Source: a bacterium (GTDB taxonomy: Bacteria > Zhuqueibacterota > QNDG01 > DSAB01). From it: a stretch of DNA of 64,000 nucleotides. Positions 26,352 to 34,311 of the stretch are shown piece after piece. The notes below the pieces were generated by a model that was given only the letters and a program-made list of their open reading frames with translations, was not told the origin of the DNA and made no database searches. The stretch is taken from NCBI GenBank assembly GCA_011388275.1, contig DSAB01000121.1, positions 1 through 64,000 on the forward strand. The letters run 5' to 3'. Made by a program: the position numbers and the translations under genes. Numbering within the stretch: position 1 is the stretch's first letter; every line of letters starts with the position of its first letter.

Positions 26352-27359
26352 TTATTGACAGCAGGACCCGTTTTGTGCTGCAGAATTTACCTCTATATCC
26401 TTTAATATTCGTATAGCGACCTGCAGCGCCTCTCTGCCGTGCTGTCCGGACACCCCCTGTCCACTCCCTTCCCGAATGCTCTTGAGAAAATGTCTCAACT
26501 CCTGTTCCAGTCCCAGAACCTTGGGAACTCTCGGCCGGTGAAGCAGAATCCTGCTTTTACGATCCAGAACAGCCATCTCGCAAACCACTTTTTCGCCGGG
26601 CCGTTTATCCGATTCCGATCCGAGCCTGAAAACCTCCGCTCTTTGATTCAGAAAGTCCACGCTGATATAGGTGTCTTTCTGAAAAAGGCGCATCTTTCTC
26701 ATTTTTTTCTGGGATATCCGGCTGGCCGTTAAATTGGCCACACATCCATTCTGAAAAATCAGCCTGGCATTGGCGATATCCACGGTGTTTGAGATAACCG
26801 CCACTCCGCTGGCACTCAGCGATCGGAGCGGACTTCGCACCCATTGAAGAATAATGTCGATGTCATGGATCATCAAATCCAGCACCACCGAAACCTCACA
26901 CCCTCGCGGTGTAAAAGGTGCAAGCCGGTGCGCTTCAACAAACAGCGGTTGAATCGTCACCCTGTTCAATGCCTGAAGAGCCGGATTGAACCTTTCAATA
27001 TGCCCGATATGCAGTACGGCATCCCTTCTCTCCGCTGCTTTTATCAATCCGTCCGCTTCTTCAAGATTACGGCTGATCGGCTTCTCGATCAGACAATGCA
27101 CTCCTTTCCGAAGAGCATGCATCCCCACCTCAAAGTGCCGGTCTGTGGGTACGGCGATGCTGACTCCTTCAATTTGATCCAGCAATCGGTCAAGAGTCTC
27201 AAACACACCGCAACCGGCTTCACGGGCCACACCGGCAGCCTTTTCATGATCGATGTCATAAACTCCGACAAGGTTTGCTTCGTCCATATGGGAATAATTC
27301 AAAGCATGGAACCGCCCCAGCTGTCCCACGCCGATCACGCCGACTCTAACAGGATTCAA
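26352..27359 (-). CDS. Gfo/Idh/MocA-family oxidoreductase in the lpx operon
   Basis: 335 aa NAD(P)-dependent oxidoreductase. Rossmann motif GVIGVGQLGRFHA at the start, EKPISRN with the conserved catalytic Lys, and GHIERFNPA; the C-terminal domain is the usual open-faced sheet. The family acts mostly on sugars. Position immediately before lpxB suggests a nucleotide-sugar or lipid A precursor as substrate. GnnA, which starts 3-amino-GlcNAc lipid A synthesis, belongs to the same superfamily, but the partner aminotransferase GnnB is not in the window, so that function is only a possibility. First gene of a five-gene operon. Confidence 0.85.
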   Translation of the reverse strand: MNPVRVGVIGVGQLGRFHALNYSHMDEANLVGVYDIDHEKAAGVAREAGCGVFETLDRLLDQIEGVSIAVPTDRHFEVGMHALRKGVHCLIEKPISRNLEEADGLIKAAERRDAVLHIGHIERFNPALQALNRVTIQPLFVEAHRLAPFTPRGCEVSVVLDLMIHDIDIILQWVRSPLRSLSASGVAVISNTVDIANARLIFQNGCVANLTASRISQKKMRKMRLFQKDTYISVDFLNQRAEVFRLGSESDKRPGEKVVCEMAVLDRKSRILLHRPRVPKVLGLEQELRHFLKSIREGSGQGVSGQHGREALQVAIRILKDIEVNSAAQNGSCCQ

Positions 27360-27637
27360 ATGATTTTCCCTCCCTGATTAACGCGTACTGTCCGGTTTGA
27401 GACGATCTAATTTAATACATCCCTTCGGTCAAAGCAACTTGTTTTTACCGATCCGGCAGGCCGGATGAAGGCCCTGATCCCGGGTCGGAAAAATTTATAT
27501 TAACATTCAATGTCTTTTTTATATATTATCATCACTCGCCTGAAAGCTGCTCCTGATAAAGTCCGTTCATCGGACTTTTATTGTCTTCCCGGATCAGTGA
27601 GTACGGCTCGAAAACGGAAACATCGAAGGAGTCGTTT
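27360..27637. promoter_or_regulatory. Divergent regulatory region between the lpx operon and glutamine synthetase
   Basis: 278 bp with no gene. It holds a perfect inverted repeat, ATCCGGC-AG-GCCGGAT (27451-27466), and an AT-rich tract about 27490-27530 with several -10-like hexamers but no clear -35 partner. No GG-N10-GC sigma54 element was seen by eye. Confidence 0.4.
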
Positions 27638-29173
27638 ATGATACACTATGCCCTAAACAACCCGATTTCAGCTTTACTGGATAAACCGAAACAGGAATTC
27701 ACGCGGAACGATCTGATCAAGGTCATCGAAAAGAATTCCATCGAACGTATCACTTTTCACTATACGGCTCTTGACGGCAAATTAAAGGAGATGAAGATCC
27801 CGATCGCAAACCGCAATCAGGCTGAACGCATTCTTACCGACGGGGAAAGAGTCGACGGATCTTCTCTTTTCAAGGGAATAGTGGACGTCGGTGTTTCCGA
27901 CCTCTTCATTCTGCCGGTGTACAAGAGCGCTTTCTTCAACCCTTTCGATCCCGGAAGCCTTGATTTTATCTGCCGATACCTGAATCGCGATGGAGAACCC
28001 GCACCCTTTACCCTGGATAATATCCTCTTAAACGCTTACCGTCTGTTTACCGAACGCACAGGCTTCGACTTGAATGTTCTGGGGGAACTGGAATTTTATC
28101 TGCTCATGGAACCGGAAAATACGGACTACTCAGGATTGAAACAACGGGGTTATCACGAATCCTCGCCGTTTGTCAAAAGCGGACCGGTCGTGAACGAGAT
28201 ACTCCGGCTGCTCACGCAGATCACCGGGGCCATCAAGTACGCTCACAGCGAAGTAGGGTATATTGATCATGTGCGCAGCAACCTTCCGGAAATTCACGGG
28301 AAAATGGCCGAACAGCTGGAAATTGAATTTTTGCCCGCCCCGGTTGATGAATCCGCCGATGCTCTGGTTCTGGCCCGGTGGATCATTCGAAATGTGGCTT
28401 ATCAGCATCGATGCATCGCGACGTTCAGTCCCAAAATCGAGGAAGGCCATGCAGGCAATGGATTTCATTTTCACATGGAACTCGTCAAGAATGCCAAAAA
28501 CGCCATGACCCGCAAAGATGGTTCCCTGTCGGTGGAAGCGAAAAAGTTGATCGGCGGCCTATGCCGTCACGCCGACTCTCTGACCGCATTCGGGAACACC
28601 GTTTCATCGGCCTATTTGCGGCTGGTTCCCAATCAGGAAGCGCCGACCCGCGTCTGCTGGAGCGATTTAAACCGCAGCACCATGATACGCGTTCCGCTGG
28701 GATGGGGAACCATCGACAATCTGGCCATGAGAGTGAACACTCAGGAAACAAATCGGCTTGAAAACCTGGGAAGCCGCCAGACCGTCGAAATACGCACTCC
28801 GGACGGAAGCGCGATGGTCCATCTGCTTTTAGCCGGCATTACCATGGCCGGTGAATGGGGTCTGACGAACGAAGAAGCCCTTGAAATCGCCGACAAACTC
28901 TATGTCACCGGAAATATATTCGAAAAGACCTCCCTCCTGAAATCGCTGCGACAGCTGCCCGGAAGCTGTGTGGAATCGGCACGGATTCTGGCTGAAAATC
29001 GAAAACTCTATGAGAGGGATCATGTGTTTCCGCCGGGTGTTATCGATTATGTCATCGATCTGCTAAACAGGGAAAACGATGAAAAAATGAACACTGTTCT
29101 GGCCAATCTGCCGGCCGATGACCGTCTGACTGAAACAAGAAAGATCATGCACAAAGATCTTCATCGCCACTGA
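27638..29173 (+). CDS. Glutamine synthetase family protein
   Basis: 511 aa from ATG 27638, with AAGGAG 6 bp upstream; the frame is open to 27581. Beta-grasp domain at about residues 20-110 (ITFHYTALDGKLKEM, ERVDGSSLFKG), then the catalytic domain: ELEFYLL with the metal Glu, EVGYIDHVRS, the metal-ligand region around EIEFLPAP, the ATP-site HAGNGFHFHMEL (in place of the usual GSGMHxH), and the NRSTMIRVP and VEIRTPDGSA blocks. The divergent signature and length suggest a non-GlnA-I branch, or a gamma-glutamyl ligase for another amine; nitrogen assimilation is likely but not certain. Stands alone. Confidence 0.85.
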   Translation: MIHYALNNPISALLDKPKQEFTRNDLIKVIEKNSIERITFHYTALDGKLKEMKIPIANRNQAERILTDGERVDGSSLFKGIVDVGVSDLFILPVYKSAFFNPFDPGSLDFICRYLNRDGEPAPFTLDNILLNAYRLFTERTGFDLNVLGELEFYLLMEPENTDYSGLKQRGYHESSPFVKSGPVVNEILRLLTQITGAIKYAHSEVGYIDHVRSNLPEIHGKMAEQLEIEFLPAPVDESADALVLARWIIRNVAYQHRCIATFSPKIEEGHAGNGFHFHMELVKNAKNAMTRKDGSLSVEAKKLIGGLCRHADSLTAFGNTVSSAYLRLVPNQEAPTRVCWSDLNRSTMIRVPLGWGTIDNLAMRVNTQETNRLENLGSRQTVEIRTPDGSAMVHLLLAGITMAGEWGLTNEEALEIADKLYVTGNIFEKTSLLKSLRQLPGSCVESARILAENRKLYERDHVFPPGVIDYVIDLLNRENDEKMNTVLANLPADDRLTETRKIMHKDLHRH

Positions 29174-29188
29174 TCTTTGTACTCCTTC

Positions 29189-29217
29189 TTGATTTTTTAT
29201 TTTGATATGTGTATATT
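29189..29217 (+). promoter_or_regulatory. Sigma70-type promoter for the lipoprotein/TonB receptor pair
   Basis: TTGATT (29189-29194) and TATATT (29212-29217) with a 17-bp spacer, about 30 bp before the lipoprotein start. Confidence 0.6.
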
Positions 29218-29246
29218 AAACCAGCCGATAAAACGGAGAGATGCGC

Positions 29247-29855
29247 ATGCTGGATAGAAGATTTTGGTTCATTCTCGCCGTTTTTTCCAGTCTCATTTTC
29301 TGCGACAAGGGACTTCAGCCGCCGGAAGAAACGCCGGATATGCCGGTATTTTCCATTGAGCCCCTGGGCGGAAATCCAGTAGGGTCCTGGCAGCCTGACG
29401 ACAGCCTCTCTCTGGAATTGGTTATTCTGGATGAATCGGCGATCCCCTCCATCGTCGACAGCCTGGCCCTGAATCCCCGCTGGGAAGGCATCTTCCATTT
29501 CGAAATAACCGGTGTGTGTTCCATATCCGCGGTAGTGACACTCGCTCCCGAAGTGTGGGTCAGTTCTCTGCCAAATCCCATGTCATTTCTGTTTACGGAT
29601 ACACTCCGCGCCTCCGGCCCTTTTGAGCTGATCGACGACAGGATACTTTGCCTTCCCATGGAGAATCAGGTTTTTCGTCTGGATACACTGGGAATATCAT
29701 CCACATCCCGAGGCATGGATCTGATCAGTGTCAACAACATGTTCTCCTATGAAGGTATATTGAGTATTCCTGTAACCCTGGTATTTCATCTGCAGCCCCT
29801 GGCAACGGAGTCTTCAACTTTGAAAATATCCGCTTTGCGTCATCAAATGCCGTGA
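29247..29855 (+). CDS. Putative lipoprotein of unknown function, partner of the TonB receptor
   Basis: 202 aa. ATG 29247 is preferred over ATG 29241 because GGAG at 29235-29238 is correctly spaced for it. A hydrophobic signal ends in a lipobox-like SLIFC, so the mature protein is probably lipid-anchored. The rest is beta-rich with no family I recognise. It is immediately followed by the TonB-dependent receptor (the reading frames touch or overlap), so it may be a substrate-binding or accessory lipoprotein for that receptor, as seen with HmuY- or SusD-like partners, without resembling them in sequence. Confidence 0.65.
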   Translation: MLDRRFWFILAVFSSLIFCDKGLQPPEETPDMPVFSIEPLGGNPVGSWQPDDSLSLELVILDESAIPSIVDSLALNPRWEGIFHFEITGVCSISAVVTLAPEVWVSSLPNPMSFLFTDTLRASGPFELIDDRILCLPMENQVFRLDTLGISSTSRGMDLISVNNMFSYEGILSIPVTLVFHLQPLATESSTLKISALRHQMP

Positions 29856-29866
29856 GGTTTTGTACC

Positions 29867-32125
29867 ATGAATAAGGGGATCCTTTCAAATCTTGCCGTCA
29901 TCTTCTTTCTTTTTGTTTCGCTGTCTGGTTTTTCAGACCCTTCGACGGATTCCGGATCCATTTCCGGAACCGTAACACAGGCGGAAACACAGACTCCCCT
30001 CGTGGGAACCAATGTCTTGTTGATCGGTACGATGCTCGGAGCGGCCACCGATTCGCAGGGGCGGTTTTATATTCCGGGTGTTCCGCAAGGCATCTATGAA
30101 ATCAAGGCCTCGGCCATCGGTTTTAAATCCATTCAAAAAACCGTCCGCGTGGAAAAAGGCCAAAATCACACTGTTGATTTCACACTGCAGGAAACCGCGG
30201 TGCTCATGGACGGAGTCTCTGTTACGGCAAGCCGATATCAGCAATCCCTCGATGAAATACCCGTCAGCGTCAGCCTCATTCCAGCCATGGAGATCCATGA
30301 ACGAAACATTCTGTCGGTTGACGAAGCCCTGAAATACGTTCCGGGCGTGAACAGTATGTCCGGCGGACAAATCACCATCCGGGGCTCCAGCGGTTTCAAC
30401 TGGGGCGTGGGAAGCCGGGTTTTGGTCATGGTCAATGGACAGCCTTTCATGACCGGCGACAACTGGAGCGTCAATTGGTACGGCATTCCTACTGCCAATA
30501 TCAACCAGGTCGAAGTCATGAAAGGTTCCGGATCCGCTCTGTATGGATCCAGTGCCATGGGCGGAGTCATCAACATCATCACTCAGGAACCAGAAGAGGG
30601 AAATCGCTTCGAAATCAGTACGTTAACCGGTTTTTACAGCAAACCGGGATTTTCCGAATGGCACTGGACCGACAAACGGCAGCATTTTGAAGGCACATCC
30701 GTGCAATGGTCAACACGCCTGGGTAAAATATCCACTCAATTGGCCTCATCCTACCGGGTTACAACCGGCTACCGAGAAAATGATGACAATCAAATCTTCA
30801 ATTTGATGACCATGCTCGGCTGCAATTACAATTCCAATCTTCGCCTGGATCTGATGGCCGGTCATGCCAGGAATCAGGGCGGGTTCTATATCTACTGGAA
30901 AGACCTCGCCAATCCGTACGCGAATGGATCCGACCCGTATGGTTTTCGCTCCCGATCCAAGTCCAACATGACCTATGTATACCCTTCGGTGTCCTACATC
31001 ATCAATCACCGTATGCTGCTAACCCTGAAGGGACGCTACGCACAATCAAACACCGAAGAAACACTGAAAAGCAAAATATCGCTACCGTCCCAGGTCGACC
31101 CGATACTCGATAACTCGTTTCGAATGTCTTCCGTCAATTCACTCGGAGGTGAAGCCCTTTTCAATTATCAAATCTCCTCGGTGGGGACGCTGGTTGCCGG
31201 ATCCGAATATCAAAGCGACCATGTGAATTCCATTCAATATGGAGACCGAAGGATTTCCCGTGCATCTTATTACGCCCAGGTATCTCATGATGTTTTGAAT
31301 ACATTCAAAATTACGCTGGGGGGGCGGTACGACGGAGAAAATATCCGTTCCCAGGGCACATCCGGTGAATTCTCCGGAACCCTGGGATTGAACTGCGATC
31401 TCTCTGCCAAAACGCATCTGCGAGCTTCCATGGGTCAGGGATTTCGCGCACCGGCGATTGCCGAGCGTTTTGTTTCCACTTTTACGGGCGGTCTTCGTGT
31501 CCGGGAAAATCCCGGCCTTCTGCCCGAAAGAAGCCTTTCGGCCGAGGCGGGAATTCGTCAGGGCATCGCCTCTTCCATGACCCTGGATCTCTCTGTTTTT
31601 TATTCCTTGTATGACAACCTGATCGAACCGCAGCTCAGTACCGATCCGGAAGATGATGCAGTCGTTGTCCGATTCGAGAACGTCAACAAGGCTCTGATCA
31701 CCGGTCTTGATGCTTCGCTCCGCACCGACTGGTGGACAAACCAAATCAGCAGCCGTGTGGGTTACACATTTTTAAACACGCTGGACCGTTCTCCGGGACC
31801 AGACTATAACAAGCCGCTGAAATACCGATCCAGGCATACGCTGTATGTCTCAACAGACTTTAAACTCCACCCACTGTCTATGGGGATTGATTTCCGATAT
31901 CTCAGTCAAACAGAACGCGTCGATGAGTATCACAAGGCCTTTATTAAAGACATTGATGCGCGGGTGCCCACGTATGTGGCTTCCCTTCGCTTCGGCATCT
32001 CCCCCTGGCGGCGCTACCGCCTTCAACTGGTCATCGATAATCTCTTTCGATATAATTATCTGATCGCACCCGCCAACATGGGTCCCCCTCTGAACGCCAC
32101 TCTGCAGCTGAAAATCAACTCCTGA
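29867..32125 (+). CDS. TonB-dependent outer-membrane receptor
   Basis: 752 aa. Signal peptide (about 1-22), then a carboxypeptidase-regulatory-like beta domain (SISGTVTQAETQTPLVG, about 32-110) common in FCB receptors, a plug (VDEALKYVPGV, ITIRGSS, VLVMVNGQPFM, EVMKGSGSALYGSSAMGGVINI) and a 22-strand-type barrel to the end. It imports a substrate across the outer membrane with TonB-ExbBD energy. The plug resembles vitamin B12/siderophore receptors, but the ligand cannot be read from sequence. A GTG five codons upstream overlaps the lipoprotein stop; ATG 29867 follows GAGG. Confidence 0.9.
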   Translation: MNKGILSNLAVIFFLFVSLSGFSDPSTDSGSISGTVTQAETQTPLVGTNVLLIGTMLGAATDSQGRFYIPGVPQGIYEIKASAIGFKSIQKTVRVEKGQNHTVDFTLQETAVLMDGVSVTASRYQQSLDEIPVSVSLIPAMEIHERNILSVDEALKYVPGVNSMSGGQITIRGSSGFNWGVGSRVLVMVNGQPFMTGDNWSVNWYGIPTANINQVEVMKGSGSALYGSSAMGGVINIITQEPEEGNRFEISTLTGFYSKPGFSEWHWTDKRQHFEGTSVQWSTRLGKISTQLASSYRVTTGYRENDDNQIFNLMTMLGCNYNSNLRLDLMAGHARNQGGFYIYWKDLANPYANGSDPYGFRSRSKSNMTYVYPSVSYIINHRMLLTLKGRYAQSNTEETLKSKISLPSQVDPILDNSFRMSSVNSLGGEALFNYQISSVGTLVAGSEYQSDHVNSIQYGDRRISRASYYAQVSHDVLNTFKITLGGRYDGENIRSQGTSGEFSGTLGLNCDLSAKTHLRASMGQGFRAPAIAERFVSTFTGGLRVRENPGLLPERSLSAEAGIRQGIASSMTLDLSVFYSLYDNLIEPQLSTDPEDDAVVVRFENVNKALITGLDASLRTDWWTNQISSRVGYTFLNTLDRSPGPDYNKPLKYRSRHTLYVSTDFKLHPLSMGIDFRYLSQTERVDEYHKAFIKDIDARVPTYVASLRFGISPWRRYRLQLVIDNLFRYNYLIAPANMGPPLNATLQLKINS

Positions 32126-32371
32126 TATTCGGAAAATCATTTGATCAGACTATCTGGGACCGGTTCATTGATTTTTACCGGGATGAATTCGATTCCCGAG
32201 AACTGTTTCATGGTGGGAAACGATCCAGACAATGACATGATCGCCGGAAAAACGGGAATGACCACTTTTCTTGCCGAAGACAGTATCAGGCACCAGACCG
32301 ACCGCCTGACAATGAGCCGAGAAATCGGGACGCCGAATCATACAGCCCCGCCGACACCGAGTTTTCATTGA
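32126..32371 (+). pseudogene. Remnant of a HAD-family hydrolase in two frames
   Basis: This stretch looks like a collapsed gene. From about 32125 one frame reads IFGKSFDQTIWDRFIDFYRDEF, resembling the cap region of a group of HAD hydrolases; a second frame, from about 32175 to TGA 32369-32371, reads IPENCFMVGNDPDNDMIAG and GMTTFLAEDSI, resembling their C-terminal motif (VGND...D, GM.TFL). The two meet near 32180. The N-terminal DxDGT and the middle are missing. No valid start or ribosome site is evident. The match is from memory of the family, so moderate confidence. Confidence 0.45.
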
Positions 32372-32426
32372 AATCTGAAACAAGTTCCCGACAAGCTTAA
32401 AAAGTGGCTGAACGACCGGACTTGAT

Positions 32427-32843
32427 CTATGAACAGGAATAAGAAACCATTCCGGGCGGTGTATGATCGAAAGAGGCGGGGAAAAGCTCATTCAACTTTT
32501 TTTCCACGATCCCTTCTTGAAACCCAATCAATACGATCATGGTCTGATTGAATTCCGAAAGAACCTGCAGACAGGCACCGCATGGCATTACAGGATCCGA
32601 TGTCGGTGTATAGAGCGCCAGGGCATCAAACTCTTTCTGTCCCTTATCTACAGCCTGAAAAACAGCATTTCGCTCCGCACAGATTGTCAGACCGTACGAA
32701 CGATTCTCGACATTGCAGCCTGTAACAACATCTCCCTTTCGCGTCCTCAATGCTGCGCCCACAGGAAATTGCGAATACGGACAATAGGCTCTTTCAGCCG
32801 CCTTTCGGGCAGCCTCCATCAGGCTGGTCTTCCATGATTCCAT
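32427..32843 (-). CDS. cdd: Cytidine deaminase
   Basis: 138 aa from ATG 32843 (a G-rich stretch precedes it; ATG 32867 is an alternative). Deaminates cytidine and deoxycytidine to uridine forms in pyrimidine salvage. The zinc site is complete: CAERNA with the catalytic Glu, and PCGAC with the two cysteine ligands. The PYSQFPVGAAL segment near the N terminus binds the ribose. Last gene of the co-directional block that starts at bioY; ssb lies 75 bp upstream with a strong hairpin between. Confidence 0.94.
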   Translation of the reverse strand: MESWKTSLMEAARKAAERAYCPYSQFPVGAALRTRKGDVVTGCNVENRSYGLTICAERNAVFQAVDKGQKEFDALALYTPTSDPVMPCGACLQVLSEFNQTMIVLIGFQEGIVEKKLNELFPASFDHTPPGMVSYSCS

Positions 32844-32868
32844 CGGCCCCCCGTGGATTGAAACCATT

Positions 32869-32899
32869 CAGGCCCGGGATCTGAACGATCCCGGACCTG
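32869..32899. terminator. Strong GC-rich hairpin between ssb and cdd
   Basis: CAGGCCCGGGATC and GATCCCGGACCTG pair (one G-T or mismatch) over 13 bp with a 5-nt loop. On the minus strand it follows ssb but lacks a T-run; on the plus strand it is followed by a T-rich stretch. It could attenuate read-through from ssb to cdd or stop plus-strand transcripts. Confidence 0.45.
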
Positions 32900-32918
32900 T
32901 CATACAATTTTCTTCTTT

Positions 32919-33344
32919 TTAAAAGGGAACATCATCGGGCTCACTGCTCTCTGAAAAATCGGGAGGAGCATCCTCGGCAGGGGCCGATCCTCTATTGTCT
33001 CCCTTTTTCCCGAGCATCTCCATGTCGGAAACCACAACTTCGGTTATCCATTTCTTGACGTTATTGTTGTCTTCGTAAGTCCGCGTCTGAATACGTCCTT
33101 CCAGGTAGACATAGCTTCCCTTTTTCAGATACTCACCCATGATCTCGGCCAGTTTTCCCCAGGCCGTGATGCGATGCCAATCCGTTCTTTCCTGCTGATT
33201 GCCCTCCTGGTCTTTCCAGACCGCGTTGGTGGCAAGACTGAAACTCGCGTTGGCTCGACCCGAAGGCGTGTATTTCAATTGCGGATCCGCACCCAGCCGC
33301 CCCACCAGGATCACCTTGTTCACGGTTCCTCTTCCTCTTGACAT
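32919..33344 (-). CDS. ssb: Single-stranded DNA-binding protein
   Basis: 141 aa. OB fold in residues 1-110 (VNKVILVGRLGADPQLKYTPSG, FSLATN, WHRITAWGKLAE, KGSYVYLEGRIQTRTYED), a short acidic linker, and the C-terminal partner-binding tip DDVPF that docks replication and repair proteins. Protects single-stranded DNA at forks. It has its own consensus promoter just upstream. Confidence 0.97.
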   Translation of the reverse strand: MSRGRGTVNKVILVGRLGADPQLKYTPSGRANASFSLATNAVWKDQEGNQQERTDWHRITAWGKLAEIMGEYLKKGSYVYLEGRIQTRTYEDNNNVKKWITEVVVSDMEMLGKKGDNRGSAPAEDAPPDFSESSEPDDVPF

Positions 33345-33388
33345 AATGCTCCTCCTCTTGGTCTGAATTGCACATGACTATTTAATGA

Positions 33389-33417
33389 ATAATACGAAAA
33401 AATTAACGAAATGTCAA
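33389..33417 (-). promoter_or_regulatory. Consensus promoter for ssb
   Basis: On the minus strand TTGACA (33412-33417) and TATTAT (33389-33394) with a 17-bp spacer, about 45 bp before ssb and just beyond the stop of the DUF3078 gene. Confidence 0.7.
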
Positions 33418-33421
33418 GCAA

Positions 33422-34307
33422 TTAAAATATATTATGGCTGATTCCGATCCCAAGAACCTCTTTAAGCTGAACCTTATCGATCACGTCCTTCAGATAATTC
33501 ACCTGAACATTCAGGGTGACCACCACATGTTTGTTGATATGACAGGTAAATAATGTATCCCATCGAACGTCGATTTTTTTCAGTGTTTCAAAGGTGGAAA
33601 ACAGTTCCAGTTTGGAACGGCATTGCAGATTGGACGACAGTTTCGCGTTCAGATTGCTTTTCGATTCGATTCCGGTCTGGAATTTAAAACTTTCTTTTTT
33701 TTTCCGTATCAGGATTATCGGAATATTGACGATACCGCCGGGTCATGGTCTCTTTCAGTCCGATACCCAGCTGGCTGTTAAAAATATCCCTGATTTTGAT
33801 TCGTGCCCCGAGACTCTGTGTCAGAATCGCCGGATCCCAAAAAGCGGATTTCGCCAAGGGAGGATCCTTTGAATAATCATATCCCCTGGCAAACTGTGTC
33901 AGAAGGCTCAAACCGAAATAGGGATTCACGTGCGGGCCCATCTTCCAGATTAAGCTGCCGTCCAAATCGATCTTGTCTGTATTGGTGCGGGTTTTTTCCT
34001 TTTCCTGTTTGGTTTGTCCGAACACAACAATTCCCGATAGGCTCCAATCCCAATTCACGCCGTTCTTAACGGCTTCGCCCTCCATGCGAAGCGTCCAGGC
34101 CAATGCGTTTTGTCCGCCCTGGGCCCAGTTGCTGTAAGCGTTCTGATTCAAACCGATGCTGGTCACCAGTTTCTTTTTCCAGGGTATCGCCTCTTTCTTT
34201 TCATCCTGTGTTTGTGCGGTTGAATCCGTTTCCGTCTGACCGATTCCCGCAAGAGAAAAATACAATGTACAGAAAAGAATCCGCGACGGATGCAGCCGTC
34301 TATGCAT
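33422..34307 (-). pseudogene. DUF3078 outer-membrane protein split by a frameshift at an A9 run
   Basis: From 34307 the frame reads a signal peptide and then a DUF3078 protein (LVTSIGLNQNAYSNWAQGGQNAL, SGIVVFGQTK, DKIDLDGSLIWKMG, NPYFGLSLLTQFA) until it stops at 33684. Just before that, nine consecutive A (minus strand; 33695-33703) occur. Removing one A continues the protein in frame for about 90 more residues (FKFQTGIESKSNLN, KLELFSTFETLKKIDVRW, the KEVLGIGISHNIF end) to TAA 33422-33424. The whole, about 294 aa, matches the family length. The extra A may be a real mutation, a sequencing error, or a site of polymerase slippage that restores the frame in some transcripts. Function unknown; predicted beta-barrel in the outer membrane. 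Confidence 0.75.
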
Positions 34308-34311
34308 TTGA

